NCBI GenBank assembly: GCA_018417955.1
Contig: JACTVC010000030.1
Coordinates: 372,001-436,000 of the forward strand
Source: Laccaria trichodermophora
Lineage: Eukaryota; Basidiomycota; Agaricomycetes; Agaricales; Hydnangiaceae
DNA length: 64,000 nucleotides
Direction: 5' to 3'
A program made the translations under genes and the position numbers. Below the pieces are notes generated by a model. The model ran no database searches and was not told where the DNA came from. It was given only the letters and a program-made list of their open reading frames with translations. Positions 32,526 through 43,631 of the stretch are shown one piece after another (positions within the stretch are counted from its first letter, which is position 1; each line of letters opens with the position of its first letter).

Positions 32526-35046
32526 GGATGGAGTGGTGGGGACTGATGGAGGGGGGAGAGTGTGGTGGGGAGTACTGGGCCTCATCACTGTTTGTCGTCC
32601 TGTGCTTTATGTCATTCCTGTCATGTCTTCATTGATGTGCTCACCGTTGTCCGCTGACATCATCATTGTCCACTGATGTTGTCATCGTTCACTGATGTGG
32701 GCATCGTCTGCTGACATGGGTGTTGTTGGTGGCAGTCCATTGAGGTGGTGGTGCATGTGTTGTCTGTTGGCATGGCCCTCCATTGATGTGGTGGTGTGCT
32801 GATGTGCTGTCCATCCCTCATTGTGGGCATGGTGTTAGCAAGCTGGGTTGGGATGAGTCTGGGGGGGTGCTCACCTAGGATGACAAACGACAAAATTGTC
32901 ATTCGTCATCTGGTTGCCACATCGCTATCAGCGACATGGCAATGTGTTGCTGTGCTCGTTTACTACAGCTATTGATGTGGTGTTGAGGCGTCATTTACTG
33001 TGTCATGGCTGTCACCGTTGTCTCATGGTTGTGGCTGGTGTGCATGGTGGTGGATGTTGGTGATGTAGTGTGTAGGTGTTGGTGATGATGGTGGTTGGAA
33101 AGAGATGTGGCATTGTTTGTTGATGATGCCCAAATCAAACATCAGTGTTTGCCAATGTTTGATTTGGGCATCAGGAATTCTGTTCCATCTCGTTCTGTGA
33201 GCATTCCTTCCAGGTGATCACTGGAACCATTCTGGCAGAATTTGAATTCCATTCAAAATTCCGCAGAATAGTTTGATCAATTTGGCAGGGCCCTCTGCCA
33301 AATTTGATTCCTCTGGAATTCCAGGAATTGCCTGGATTCTGCTGGAATCCGGCAGGAATCAGTGGAGGACAATAAAAACCTCATCCTTTGGCTTATCTAA
33401 TGCTGTTTCAGGATCAAGTAAATAACATCAGGAAAAAAAGTTTTAGCCCATAGATTGCCGGTTAAATCAGTAGCCGATTGTACCTGTCATAGTCATCAAT
33501 AGCTTGGTGAATTTCATCATCGTGATGATTGTTGTCTGTAGGTCGTCGGTCCGTCACATTGTGCGATAGGGCTGACAGAGGCGCTGCCGCATCAATCATC
33601 AGTCTGTAGCTGCTGCCAAGTGCTATAGTGGCTATCAGTGCTACCAGGCTCTCATAGTAAGTATCATGTTTTTGTAATCAATCAATCAATGTTTCAAGAT
33701 GCAAATGCTTTTCATTTGGTGCCATGGACATTTGAAGACGGAAAATGTATCTAGGTCTCTGTAGAGATTGATATAGAACTGGGTTGCGAGGTCTAGGATG
33801 TTGGTGGTGGTCCAACTTTGGTCAATCTTCGCACCACACTTGCCCATTGAATGACATCCCCACACCAGTCGATCCACAGGGACAAGAGAGAAGGGCCACT
33901 ATCAACACGACAAGGGTGGTGACATTGATGACTCCTTGCCATGAGACCTGCATGTCGTCCTCGATGTTGTCATCGGTTGAGGGGTCGTACGCGTGCTGGC
34001 TCTGGAACCTGGACAGGCGAACGGAGATTGGAAGGCAGGAGAATATTTGAAGGTGGATGAGCAGCAAGAGCAGGCAGTTACAGCGGTTGTGTTGGGTGTG
34101 TTGGAGGAGGAAAGCAGAGGAGAGATGGAGTCAGAGTGGTTGTACATTGGTTGGCCGTGAAATGAGGAAGGGGCAGACTGTGCCGCAGGTGGATCTGTCA
34201 GCGTGAACACAGGGCAGCCATGTGATGACTGCCAAGGTAAGACTTACCTATGCTAATGGACATGGGGAAACCTCGTTTCACAAATGCAGCACTTCTGTCG
34301 TCTTGAGTAGTGCAGCAGCTTGAACAGGTCCACCACTGAGTTGAACTCGCAACCTGATGAGTCCTAGTTTAAAAGCCGAAGAGTCAGCTGAAAGCAGAAA
34401 AAAGCGCAATGCTTACTTTCAATCAGTCGTCAACGCCGCAGTGGTCCTGGGTATGAATAGTCCGTGAAGCTTTGAAGACTCAAGAGCGTGGTCTCTGCAT
34501 TTGTGTGAGTTCTTGCAGGCGAGCGCTGGTGTCAAGGGCCCAGAAGTTGTCCAAAGGTCCACTAGCAAGTAATTGGATCCTGAGGTGAGCCGGTTGAGCA
34601 AAGACGTGACGATGGTGGCTTGGTGTCGAAAAGTTGAACAGAGTTCCATTCAAGTCCATTGAATCTCCGACACCATGTGACCATGATTTTTTTTTTCACC
34701 AATGTTTGTTCTTCCCTCCCACCACATCAAGCCACATCGGTGAGAGGTTCAACGTTCAATGTTCAACTTGTAAGTCTTTCTGGTTCCTCACCACTATTAA
34801 CAACAGCTGCTCAATACCAGGCAGCCGAGCCCTGAGGTTACATAGGTTCTCCTCTCACTGCTTCCTCCCACTCACCATACGTCACAATAGCCAACAGCAA
34901 GGAGGGAAAGGTTCACAGGGGCCCAAGGTGGGCACCTACTCTTGATGTCTCTTATCCCTGTTTGTCGTACTCACACCCCCCTTTGCCTCCCTGTCTCTAG
35001 AAAGTTTGTGCTTTTGTCCAACATTTGTCCTCTTCACCTCCTGTCG
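32521..35046. repeat. 2.5-kb direct repeat, copy 1 (probable assembly duplication)
   Basis: From agggtggatggagtggtggg to cttcacctcctgtcg this 2526-base stretch is repeated right after the N at 35047. The two copies differ almost only by one- or two-base insertions and deletions, many at short runs (tgttgtc/tgtgtc, gtttcagg/gttttcagg, gtttttgt/gttttttgt, aaaagccg/aaaagcg). Confidence 0.9.
33125..33172. repeat. Perfect hairpin, 18-bp arms, 12-base loop
   Basis: gatgcccaaatcaaacat and its exact inverse enclose cagtgtttgcca. It lies immediately inside the right GGAAT-rich end of the 31634-33368 element. The same hairpin appears in the second copy of the 2.5-kb direct repeat, near 35648-35696. 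Confidence 0.9.
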
Positions 35047-35047
35047 N
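35047..35047. other. Single N: gap or failed join in the assembly
   Basis: The only ambiguous base in the window. Sequence to its left matches the end of copy 2 (37560-37571) and sequence to its right matches the start of copy 1 (32521). Two overlapping contig ends or two haplotypes placed end to end would give this pattern. Confidence 0.9.
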
Positions 35048-37571
35048 AGGGTGGATGGAGTGGTGGGGACTGATGGAGGGGGGAGAGTGTGGTGGGGAGT
35101 ACTGGGCCTCATCACTGTTTGTCGTCCTGTGCTTTATGTCATTCCTGTCATGTCTTCATTGATGTGCTCACCGTTGTCCGCTGACATCATCATTGTCCAC
35201 TGATGTGTCATCGTTCACTGATGTGGGCATCGTCTGCTGACATGGGTGTTGTTGGTGGCAGTCCATTGAGGTGGTGGTGCATGTGTTGTCTGTTGGCATG
35301 GCCCTCCATTGATGTGGTGGTGTGCTGATGTGCTGTCCATCCCTCATTGTGGGCATGGTGTTAGCAAGCTGGGTTGGGATGAGTCTGGGGGGGTGCTCAC
35401 CTAGGATGACAAACGACAAAATTGTCATTCGTCATCTGGTTGCCACATCGCTATCAGCGACATGGCAATGTGTTGCTGTGCTCGTTTACTACAGCTATTG
35501 ATGTGGTGTTGAGGCGTCATTTACTGTGTCATGGCTGTCACCGTTGTCTCATGGTTGTGGCTGGTGTGCATGGTGGTGGATGTTGTGGTGATGTAGTGTG
35601 TAGGTGTTGGTGATGATGGTTGGAAAGAGATGTGGCATTGTTTGTTGATGATGCCCAAATCAAACATCAGTGTTTGCCAATGTTTGATTTGGGCATCAGG
35701 AATTCTGTTCCATCTCGTTCTGTGAGCATTCCTTCCAGGTGATCACTGGAACCATTCTGGCAGAATTTGAATTCCATTCAAAATTCCGCAGAATAGTTTG
35801 ATCAATTTGGCAGGGCCCTCTGCCAAATTTGATTCCTTGGAATTCCAGGAATTGCCTGGATTCTGCTGGAATCCGGCAGGAATCAGTGGAGGACAATAAA
35901 AACCTCATCCTTTGGCTTATCTAATGCTGTTTTCAGGATCAAGATAAATAACATCAGGAAAAAAAGTTTTAGCCCATAGATTGCCGGTTAAATCAGTAGC
36001 CGATTGTACCTGTCATAGTCATCAATAGCTTGGTGAATTTCATCATCGTGATGATTGTTGTCTGTAGGTCGTCGGTCCGTCACATTGTGCGATAGGGCTG
36101 ACAGAGGCGCTGCCGCATCAATCATCAGTCTGTAGCTGCTGCCAAGTGCTATAGTGGCTATCAGTGCTACCAGGCTCTCATAGTAAGTATCATGTTTTTT
36201 GTAATCAATCAATCAATGTTTCAAGATGCAAATGCTTTTCATTTGGTGCCATGGACATTTGAAGACGGAAAATGTATCTAGGTCTCTGTAGAGATTGATA
36301 TAGAACTGGGTTGCGAGGTCTAGGATGTTGGTGGTGGTCCAACTTTGGTCAATCTTCGCACCACACTTGCCCATTGAATGACACCCCACCAGTCGATCCA
36401 CAGGGACAAGAGAGAAGGGCCACTATCAACACGACAAGGGTGGTGACATTGATGACTCCTTGCCATGAGACCTGCATGTCGTCCTCGATGTTGTCATCGG
36501 TTGAGGGGTCGTACGCGTGCTGGCTCTGGAACCTGGACAGCGAACGGAGATTGGAAGGCAGGAGAATATTTGAAGGTGGATGAGCAGCAAGAGCAGGCAG
36601 TTACAGCGGTTGTGTTGGGTGTGTTGGAGGAGGAAAGCAGAGGAGAGATGGAGTCAGAGTGGTTGTACATTGGTTGGCCGTGAAATGAGGAAGGGGCAGA
36701 CTGTGCCGCAGGTGGATCTGTCAGCGTGAACACAGGGCAGCCATGTGATGACTGCCAAGGTAAGACTTACCTATGCTAATGGACATGGGGAAACCTCGTT
36801 TCACAAATGCAGCACACTTCTCTGTCGTCTTGAGTAGTGCAGCAGCTTGAACAGGTCCACCACTGAGTTGAACTCGCAACCTGATGAGTCCTAGTTTAAA
36901 AGCGAAGAGTCAGCTGAAAGCAGAAAAAAGCGCAATGCTTACTTTCAATCAGTCGTCAACGCCGCAGTGGTCCTGGTATGAATAGTCCGTGAAGCTTTGA
37001 AGACTCAAGAGCGTGGTCTCTGCAATTTGTGTGAGTTCTTGCAGGCGAGCGCTGGTGTCAAGGGCCCAGAAGTTGTCCAAAGGTCCACTAGCAAGTAATT
37101 GGATCCTGAGGTGAGCCGGTTGAGCAAAGACGTGACGATGGTGGCTTGGTGTCGAAAAGTTGAACAGAGTTCCATTCAAGTCCATTGAAATCTCCGACAC
37201 CATGTGACCATATTTTTTTTTCACCAATGTTTGTTCTTCCCTCCCACCACATCAAGCCACATCGGTGAGAGGTTCAACGTTCAATGTTCAACTTGTAAGT
37301 CTTTCTGGTTCCTCACCACTATTAACAACAGCTGCTCAATACCAGGCAGCCGAGCCCTGAGGTTACATAGGTTCTCCTCTCACTGCTTCCTCCCACTCAC
37401 CATACGTCACAATAGCCAACAGCAAGGAGGGAAAGGTTCACAGGGGCCCAAGGTGGGCACCTACTCTTGATGTCTCTTATCCCTGTTTGTCGTACTCACA
37501 CCCCCCTTTGCCTCCCTGTCTCTAGAAAGTTTGTGCTTTTGTCCAACATTTGTCCTCTTCACCTCCTGTCG
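35048..37571. repeat. 2.5-kb direct repeat, copy 2
   Basis: See copy 1 at 32521-35046. This copy lacks the (GGGA)n part of the element but has the same right end (about 35860-35895) and the same downstream sequence. Only one of the copies is likely to exist at this place in the genome. Confidence 0.9.
36000..37215 (-). CDS. Uncharacterised multi-exon gene, one predicted membrane segment (also at 33480-34665)
   Basis: Minus-strand pieces with protein-like composition in order: start near 37200 (MVSEISMDLNGTLFNFSTPSHHR, then LLASGPLDNFWALDTSARLQELTQIAETTLLSLQSFTDYSY), an exon near 36730-36530 (TDPPAAQSAPSSFHGQPMYN), a hydrophobic segment near 36460 (VINVTTLVVLIVALLS, probable transmembrane), SWTTTNILDLATQFYINLYRDLDTF near 36350-36250, and YYESLVALIATIALGSSYRLMIDAA near 36190-36090. 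Introns of ~50-60 bases would connect them, but I did not fix the splice sites. The 33480-34665 copy is the same gene with indels. Family not recognised; the frame differences between copies are likely sequence errors. Confidence 0.35.
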
Positions 37572-38140
37572 GTGCGTGCTTTCATCCAACTTTCGTCCTC
37601 CTCATCTCTTGTCAGTGCATGCTTTCGTCCTTTGTCCATGTTCTCCGTACTCACAGCCCCCTTTGTCTGCTCAGCTCTAGTCCATGTGTGCTTTCATCCT
37701 CCCTCACTTGTGTTCGCCATACTGACACCCACCCCCTTTCTCTTGTCTTTCCAGTTTGTGTGTGCTTTCGTCCGTCTTCGTCCATGTTCACTGTACTCAC
37801 ACCCCCTTTGCTGCCTCATCTTCAGGAAGTGGCTACCCTCAAGCACGTGTACCATGTCTGTGTGTGCTTTCATCCTCCCTTGTCTGTGTTCGCCGTACCA
37901 CACCTTTCTCTCCTCGCAGGTTTTGCGGATTATAGCTGTGACCACAGTCTTGTCTCATGTCATAGTCAGCACGCCGGTGCACCTTCCACCTCTCCCAAGG
38001 ACATTCCTGCCATCCCTGCCTCTGCGTTTGCGGCTGCTGTACTGGAGTATGAGGAGAGCTCGGAGACTGATGATGACAGTGATACACCTTACTTTATAGA
38101 CAGTGTTTGTAAATTAACAGGAGGGGAAATATATATGTTT
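37572..38140 (+). other. Degenerate ~100-bp tandem repeat, then a possible exon
   Basis: The box gtg-gtgctttc(a/g)tcc..tcgtcc..ttc-ccgtactcacac recurs about six times from 37510 to 37910, giving open frames without protein character. From ~37965 to 38140 the frame HSQHAGAPSTSPKDIPAIPA, then AFAAAVLEYEESSETDDDSD, looks more like coding sequence and is cut by the MITE at 38144. Confidence 0.35.
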
Positions 38141-38143
38141 TGG

Positions 38144-38892
38144 CAAGGGGGTGTTAGGATTTGAAAGTCCGACCAGGGGTTGGGTAGGTAGGTCGGCTGC
38201 AGGCTGCCTAAAAAAAAATTGGAACCCCTTATAAAATTATCTTGAAATGGTCCCGGAAGGCCATCCTCTGCAGAATTCGAGTCCTACTAGGTCCTAATAA
38301 GCTCCCAAACATGTAGATGAGTCTGAATACAACGATATTTGAGGATGATGTCTTAGTTTACAAATATTATCTAATCTTAAATTTTCTTTAACATAACAAA
38401 ACCCATTCTGAAGGTGAAGCAACGTTGCCATGACTGAAGAGGTATATTCACTAAAGATCACTTTACAAGTTACTGACAGGATGTTCAGAAACCCGTTCTT
38501 GATCCCAATGGATACGCTATATGCTCTGATTGCAAAACTCGGGTATGTTGTGGAACTGTGGGACTTGCCAACCTTGAAAAGAACCATTGTGGAATGAAAA
38601 TCTGTCTGAAAGCAAAGAGGGACTATTTTCCATATGAAAAAACTTGTATACCACTCACCTGCATTTTAGTATCACCTAGATTGTGTTTCATTGGACATTG
38701 TTCCATGAAACTGGGTTTGCGAGGCCTGTGAGGCATCTGGGACAACTTGTAGAGGGACAAAGTGATTGCGACGATGATGTCACATTACCATATATGGAAA
38801 CGTGCCTGATTACATAGGTAGGTAGGTCAAGCTCCAAGGGCTTAAAAAAAAAACGACCCCAGGTATTTTTTTTAAATCCTAAGACCCCCTTG
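38144..38892. mobile_element. 749-bp hAT-like MITE, perfect 8-bp target duplication
   Basis: Ends caagggggtgttaggattt and the inverse of aaatcctaagacccccttg (one mismatch in 19). Flanked by tgttttgg at 38136-38143 and 38893-38900. The interior has a ggtaggtaggtc box near both ends and no coding frame. The 8-bp duplication points to the hAT superfamily; the ends differ from those of the 10119 and 60310 family. Confidence 0.85.
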
Positions 38893-39177
38893 TGTTTTGG
38901 TTTCTACCTGTGCTATGTCTTGCAATACTGTCTATGTCTGTCTATGTATAAAAACCAGGCTTCTGTACTATGTTACTATGGGGGACTATGTCGTGAGCAG
39001 GTGAGGCTATATATGTAATTATAGTACTATATAAACGGACAGTGATGCTATGGGGTACTATATAAAGGGGGGGTTGCAAAAGTGCTACCATAGCTATCAC
39101 GACTATATTGTGCAATGTCGTAACCACTTTTTTTCCTGATGAACCAATGAGTTCCCCTGCTTGAACAGAGGTCTTTA

Positions 39178-39770
39178 TCATGCCCCACTGATTCCTGCCG
39201 GATTCCGGTCATTCCTGCGGAATCCAGTGGAATCCAGAGGAATCAAATTTGGCAGAGACACCAGCCAAAATGACATTCCGGGGGACAAATATTCCTCAGG
39301 AATGATGTCATTCCTGATTAGTAGCCGGAATGGTCCCCGGAATGGACAAAAAGGAATGCAACTGGAATGCAATGTCCGGAATACACATTACTAATCAATA
39401 ATATTAATAAACATTAATATACCCATACCCAAATCGAGTCTCGGCAAACGCCGAGGCTCGATTTCGCATCATCAAACAATCCACAACGTTTGTCTTCTAA
39501 CCACCACCATCGTCGTCGACAACAACCCAGCACACCACGTCACCACCCTCGCCAACGGCCACCGCCAGCAACAACCGTCGCCATCGCCGTCACCGCCCAC
39601 CGAGGACGACGATGGACGACGACACATCAGCGTCGAGGACGGCCACACGTCAACAGATGTCGACCACGTCAATGGACGACGAGGACGACGACTACACGCC
39701 AATGGACGACAACCACATCAACGGACGACGACCAGCCATAGATGTAGTCCTAGCCCTACAAGGTGTGCAA
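39178..39770. repeat. GGAAT-rich end followed by a CNN-rich tract
   Basis: tcatgccccactgattcctgc at 39179 matches the inverse of the end at 52267-52288 and resembles the 31634 element end. It is followed by many GGAAT/ATTCC boxes to 39400. From 39480 to 39730 the sequence is rich in cgacgacgacca-type triplets, as at 51130-51560. It looks like another, partial copy of the same repeat group. Confidence 0.5.
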
Positions 39771-40777
39771 TTGCCTTGCACACCATTTGCCAATTGATGT
39801 GCAATGACCTTTGTCTAATTTTGCTTGCATTCCGCTCGCCTTTAAAAATCGCCGCGCGGGGCGAAAATTTGGTTTTTTTGGGTGAAATATCAATATTTGG
39901 CATTGGATATAATTGATTCAGGAACCATATTGCTTCCTCCCATCAATTCCTCGCGTTGATATGATTTCCTTGTGTTACCCTTCCTTCTACCCATCAATCA
40001 TCTATTTTTGTCCATATCCATATGATTTCCGTGTGTTACCTTTGCTTCTATCCATCAATTGTCAACTTCCGTTGTCATTTCTGTTCATCCATCCATCAAT
40101 TCTTGTGTCAGGGGATCAAAATTCCCATCACTACTGTTTCTAGGGATCAAATTTGTTACCAATCTATTCCCTTCACTTCTGTGGGTTCGAACTTGCATCA
40201 GATATGATTTCCGTCACTTGGATATGTCAAACGCCGCCAATATGTTTCTCCGCCGTTCCTCTTTTTTTTTCTTCTTCCTCCCTGTTTATACCAGCTAGGC
40301 CTTTGTACCCCGAACATGAATTCATAAATTTGTCAATATGTGGATGATCGCGAATACTGGCCGTTGACTGTTCGACACATTCCGTATAACACGTGTAAAC
40401 CCTCCATCGGAATCAGCGCGTGCACTGTGCAGCGGTCAACGCGACTTCAACACAAGTACGCGTCCGGTCACGTGTTTGTTCAACCTCACGCATAAGTACA
40501 AAGTACAAGTCGTCTGCACGGAGACGACTTACTTAGTCTATGTACTCGCAAACTCTACAGTTTGTACACCAAAATGCATAAATTACTACAAGAAATACAA
40601 AAGATATTTTACACAAGAAATACAAGAGATACAAAACACAAGAAATACAAGGGGAACTCGACACAAGCAGTACAAGATATTAACAATCATTTATTGAATG
40701 AAGACAAAGATAAAAAAAGAGCCGTACCAACACATTATGAGGCCATTGACTACGGTGCCGCACCAACATCAACTTTA
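39771..40777. other. Intergenic, short repeats only
   Basis: Contains gtgtgcaattgccttgcacac (an interrupted palindrome at ~39763-39783), a loose repetition of catccatcaatt (39930-40110), and a tacaagaaatacaaa microsatellite (40580-40680). No gene seen. Confidence 0.4.
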
Positions 40778-43292
40778 CTACTTACGTCGCCGCTTTGTGG
40801 TTGCCGATGTGACTACAGATGGCGAGGCGCGCCTAGCACCTCGTGGTTTTGGGAGGCTGGACGGCGCGTGAGTAAGAGTCAGAGGATAAGAACCAAAATG
40901 TACCTGACGAGATTGGTGAGCACCCAGTGAACGTCGGCCACCGCCGCCGTCCACGATTCACTCTCTCCTTGGCAGCCGTTCAAAGCTGTGCCCCACCATA
41001 CCAGGCAGGACAGAACGGTCAAAAACGCGTTCTGCCCGTGCCTATCAATGCCTGCCCAACCACCCTCTCCATCGGTCACTTCACGGTGTGTGGCTGTCAG
41101 TGGACCTTCTACCTCGACGGCGGACCGCCATATCGGCTGAAGGCCCTTCCACCAGTTCCACCAACCCGCTTCAAACGATGGGACGTCCTTAATCGGTGGA
41201 GGTGACTTGCGACCACGGCCAACCCAATGTGCCACCTCCGGCGGTCGGTTGTCGACTTTGAATCCGGCGCTTGGCGATCCAACAACGAATTTGGCTGTCT
41301 TCTCGAAGTCCACGTAGATCCGGATGGCGCTCGTTAATTCTGCACTGAGGTGAGTTGATGATAAACCAGTGTACGCCTTCTGAAACCAGGTTGGCCAACT
41401 CGAATCAAGGGGAAGTGGGAGTTTGGGAGGTGTTTTAGGCTTCACAAGACGGGGCGAAGATGGCTGAGGGAAGAGCGTCGGCAGAGGCAGAGGTGTCGTT
41501 GGTTGGGATGGTGGAGCTGGGCCACGACCAATGGGGGTTCTCGTTGGGTCAGATGGTGGTGTACCATGAGGGGCGAGGGGGGAACGTGGTACGGATTGGT
41601 CAAGCTGGGCTGGTTGAATGAGATGGCAACCATCAGGCGCAGCTACCGTTGGCGTATCTGTCAAGGTTGAACGTTCTTCGGATGGCGTGATCGTGTTCGT
41701 CTTGAGGCTTTTCAACCTGCTGCTGTGCCTCGTGGCCAGTTCCCCACCATTGCCGGAATTGTCGTCGTCGTCGCCTGCCTTTTCTTTGTCCGATTCTTCC
41801 TCGTCATCGTTGTCGTTGTCGTCCTCGTCGCCGTTGTCCTCGTCATCCTCGTCTTCGTCATCATCAGACACCACAAACGTGCGTATCTTCTTTTGCTTCT
41901 TCTGCTTCTCGCTCTTCCTCCCATCTTTTCCTTTGACACTTCGCTTACGTTTCCCGCCAGCGTGTGCGCTTAACTCCGACTCCGAGGCCTTCGATGCGCT
42001 GGACAGTAAGGGCGCTTGAGAGGTATTGGATGGTGAATTCGTGGGATGCAGTGCGTCGTCTTGAAGGGAATCCTTTTCCATGGCACGCGCCCGTTGTTCT
42101 TCTGGCGCTGAGACAGTATAATATGAGTAAAAGAGTCGCACGAAAACCTAGTGTACTTACAATAGCATGTTTCCAGAAACGCAGTGAATGCGTTTGTTAC
42201 GAGCTTGTAGCCGGCCTTATCCGCATGACCCCAGACTTTCGGAACTGCCTGCTTGTCCACCCCACAGTGCATGCTACATACACGATATGTCGTTGTTGAA
42301 TGTCCTAAGGAGCAGCTCGTGCCTACGTACCTGATGACATTCAATTGTCCCTGCCTTTTGGGCTCTGGCCCCCCAATGAGGACCGTAACGTGCATCCCAA
42401 TTGCCTCGCCCACCCCTTCTAATAATGGGCCCAAGAGACTTGGGAGTGCGTCGAAAACTCTGGCACAGACGTCAGCCCTCGTGCAATTGAAAAAGGGGGG
42501 AAAAATTTACTTCTGGGCGTCAGCTGGTTCGAGTAACCTTGGCGTCGAACCCCGCTCCTCGATGAGCCGCTTTGCTTCTTCCCACTCTGAGCGAACAACT
42601 TTGGACCATTTATCCTTTTCGTCCTCGCTGAGTTTCGCAAATTCTTGCCGCTTGAACTTGTTACACTCCTTGACGCGATTTTTCTCGAGTCCGTTCGCGG
42701 CCTCAAACTCTGCATCGAATCTAGCCTTCAACGATTGGAAGTTGTCTTTACCCCAGGCCTCCCAACCTGCACGACGTTTAGGAGGGGAAGGGTCGCCGAT
42801 CAACCTCTGTAGAAGAATGGAGATGGGGTCATCTTTTTTGGCTGAGTTGGACCATGGTAGAGCAGGAGCGGCTTTCGTCCGGTGATTGTACCATTTATAA
42901 ATCGTCTACCGAGCGGAAGCATTAGCATATCAGGAAGTGGCTTTGATCCACGAAGGCCATACGCACCTTTTTCATGGCTCCGATAACGTTTCCCTTGTGA
43001 GCGGCTTCCTCAGCCGAGAGGATCTCGAAACCGTCATTATCAAAGCGAACCGCCGGTGGTACTCCAGGAAGAGATGTGTGAGGAAGGGACCAGTGGAATT
43101 TGATGAAGTAGGCATTGACAATTTTGTCGAGAGCTTGGGTGGATGAGACACGAGACACGCGTCTTTGTAGGTATCGAGGTGCGAGGCCAGGAATGCCTGA
43201 CGCTCGCCTTTTGCCCAATTTTTCTTCAGGGTAATGAGTGGCGCCAAGTGATCGATGCCCTGTGGCTGTACGTCAACGTTCCTGGAAAACAA
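40778..43292 (-). CDS. Uncharacterised basidiomycete protein: N-terminal W-domain, Lys-rich helical domain, acidic tract, WW-rich C-terminus
   Basis: Multi-exon minus-strand gene. In order: LKKNWAKGERQAFLASHLDTYKDA (43200-43150); a frame jump, then ALDKIVNAYFIKFHWSLPH; WEAWGKDNFQSLKARFD and KFKRQEFAKLSEDEKDKWSK (42770-42580; an HMG-box-like, Lys/Glu-rich helical region); IGMHVTVLIGGPEPKRQGQL (42390); MHCGVDKQAVPKVWGHADKAGY; then a long exon 40904-42107 with a basic KRKRSVKGKDGRKSEKQKK stretch, an acidic D/E run, a Pro-rich linker and a C-terminal region (RPPEVAHWVGRGRKSPP, FEAGWWNWWKGLQPIWR). The last exon 40778-40832 ends in KRRRK. This overall type recurs in Agaricomycete genomes but has no known role as far as I know. 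Nuclear location is likely from the basic signals. The frame jump near 43150 may be a lesion or sequencing error. Start codon uncertain. Confidence 0.6.
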
Positions 43293-43631
43293 TCAAAGAC
43301 ATCAGCGGCGTGAACAAAACAAGATCAAGGTTGAAACCCTACATCGATGTTCCCTGGCCCTCGTCGGCGTTGCCTGCGCTCATCATAAACTTTTGGCTTA
43401 GAGATGGGGGGGAAGGATGGAAATGTAATCGACGTACGTTTATCCACCTTCTCCTGCCTCGAGGATTTTTTTTTCACTGTGGGAAGGAAGGCCAGAAGCA
43501 TGTTCGACTCGTATAAAGCCCATCCGCACCCCAATCTTGCCAGCCTTCCAACGCTATCAATCTCTATCAATCAAGTCTAAACGCAATCACCCTTTTACAC
43601 CACCTTCCCCCAATTTTGCTCCCTGTCCGCC

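Larger units (their letters stand above)
31634..33368. mobile_element. 1.7-kb GGAAT-ended repeat element containing a (GGGA)n tract
   Basis: The left end cctccactgatttctactgg and the inverse of the right end (ccggcaggaatcagtggagg) form a ~25-bp imperfect inverted repeat continuing as GGATTCC. Next to each end are many GGAAT/ATTCC boxes. Internal parts in order are: AT-rich with tactacatagagtgttaaag, the GGGA tract, a palindrome gccacatcgct-atc-agcgacatggc (about 32922), and a hairpin at 33125-33172. The same parts occur in reverse order at 51200-52290. No clear target duplication. Nearest class unknown. Confidence 0.55.

Noticed and set aside
32094..32676. Gly/Glu/Arg-rich and Pro/Ser/Leu-rich frames of 130-215 codons
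   Set aside because: Pure composition effect of the (GGGA)n tract.
32521..37571. True 2.5-kb tandem duplication
   Set aside because: Its borders coincide with the single N, and differences are small indels in short runs instead of substitutions, so an assembly artefact is the simpler reading.
37467..38099. A 210-codon plus frame rich in Cys, Leu and Ser
   Set aside because: Runs through a ~100-bp degenerate tandem repeat; the overlapping frame is equally open, which argues against coding.
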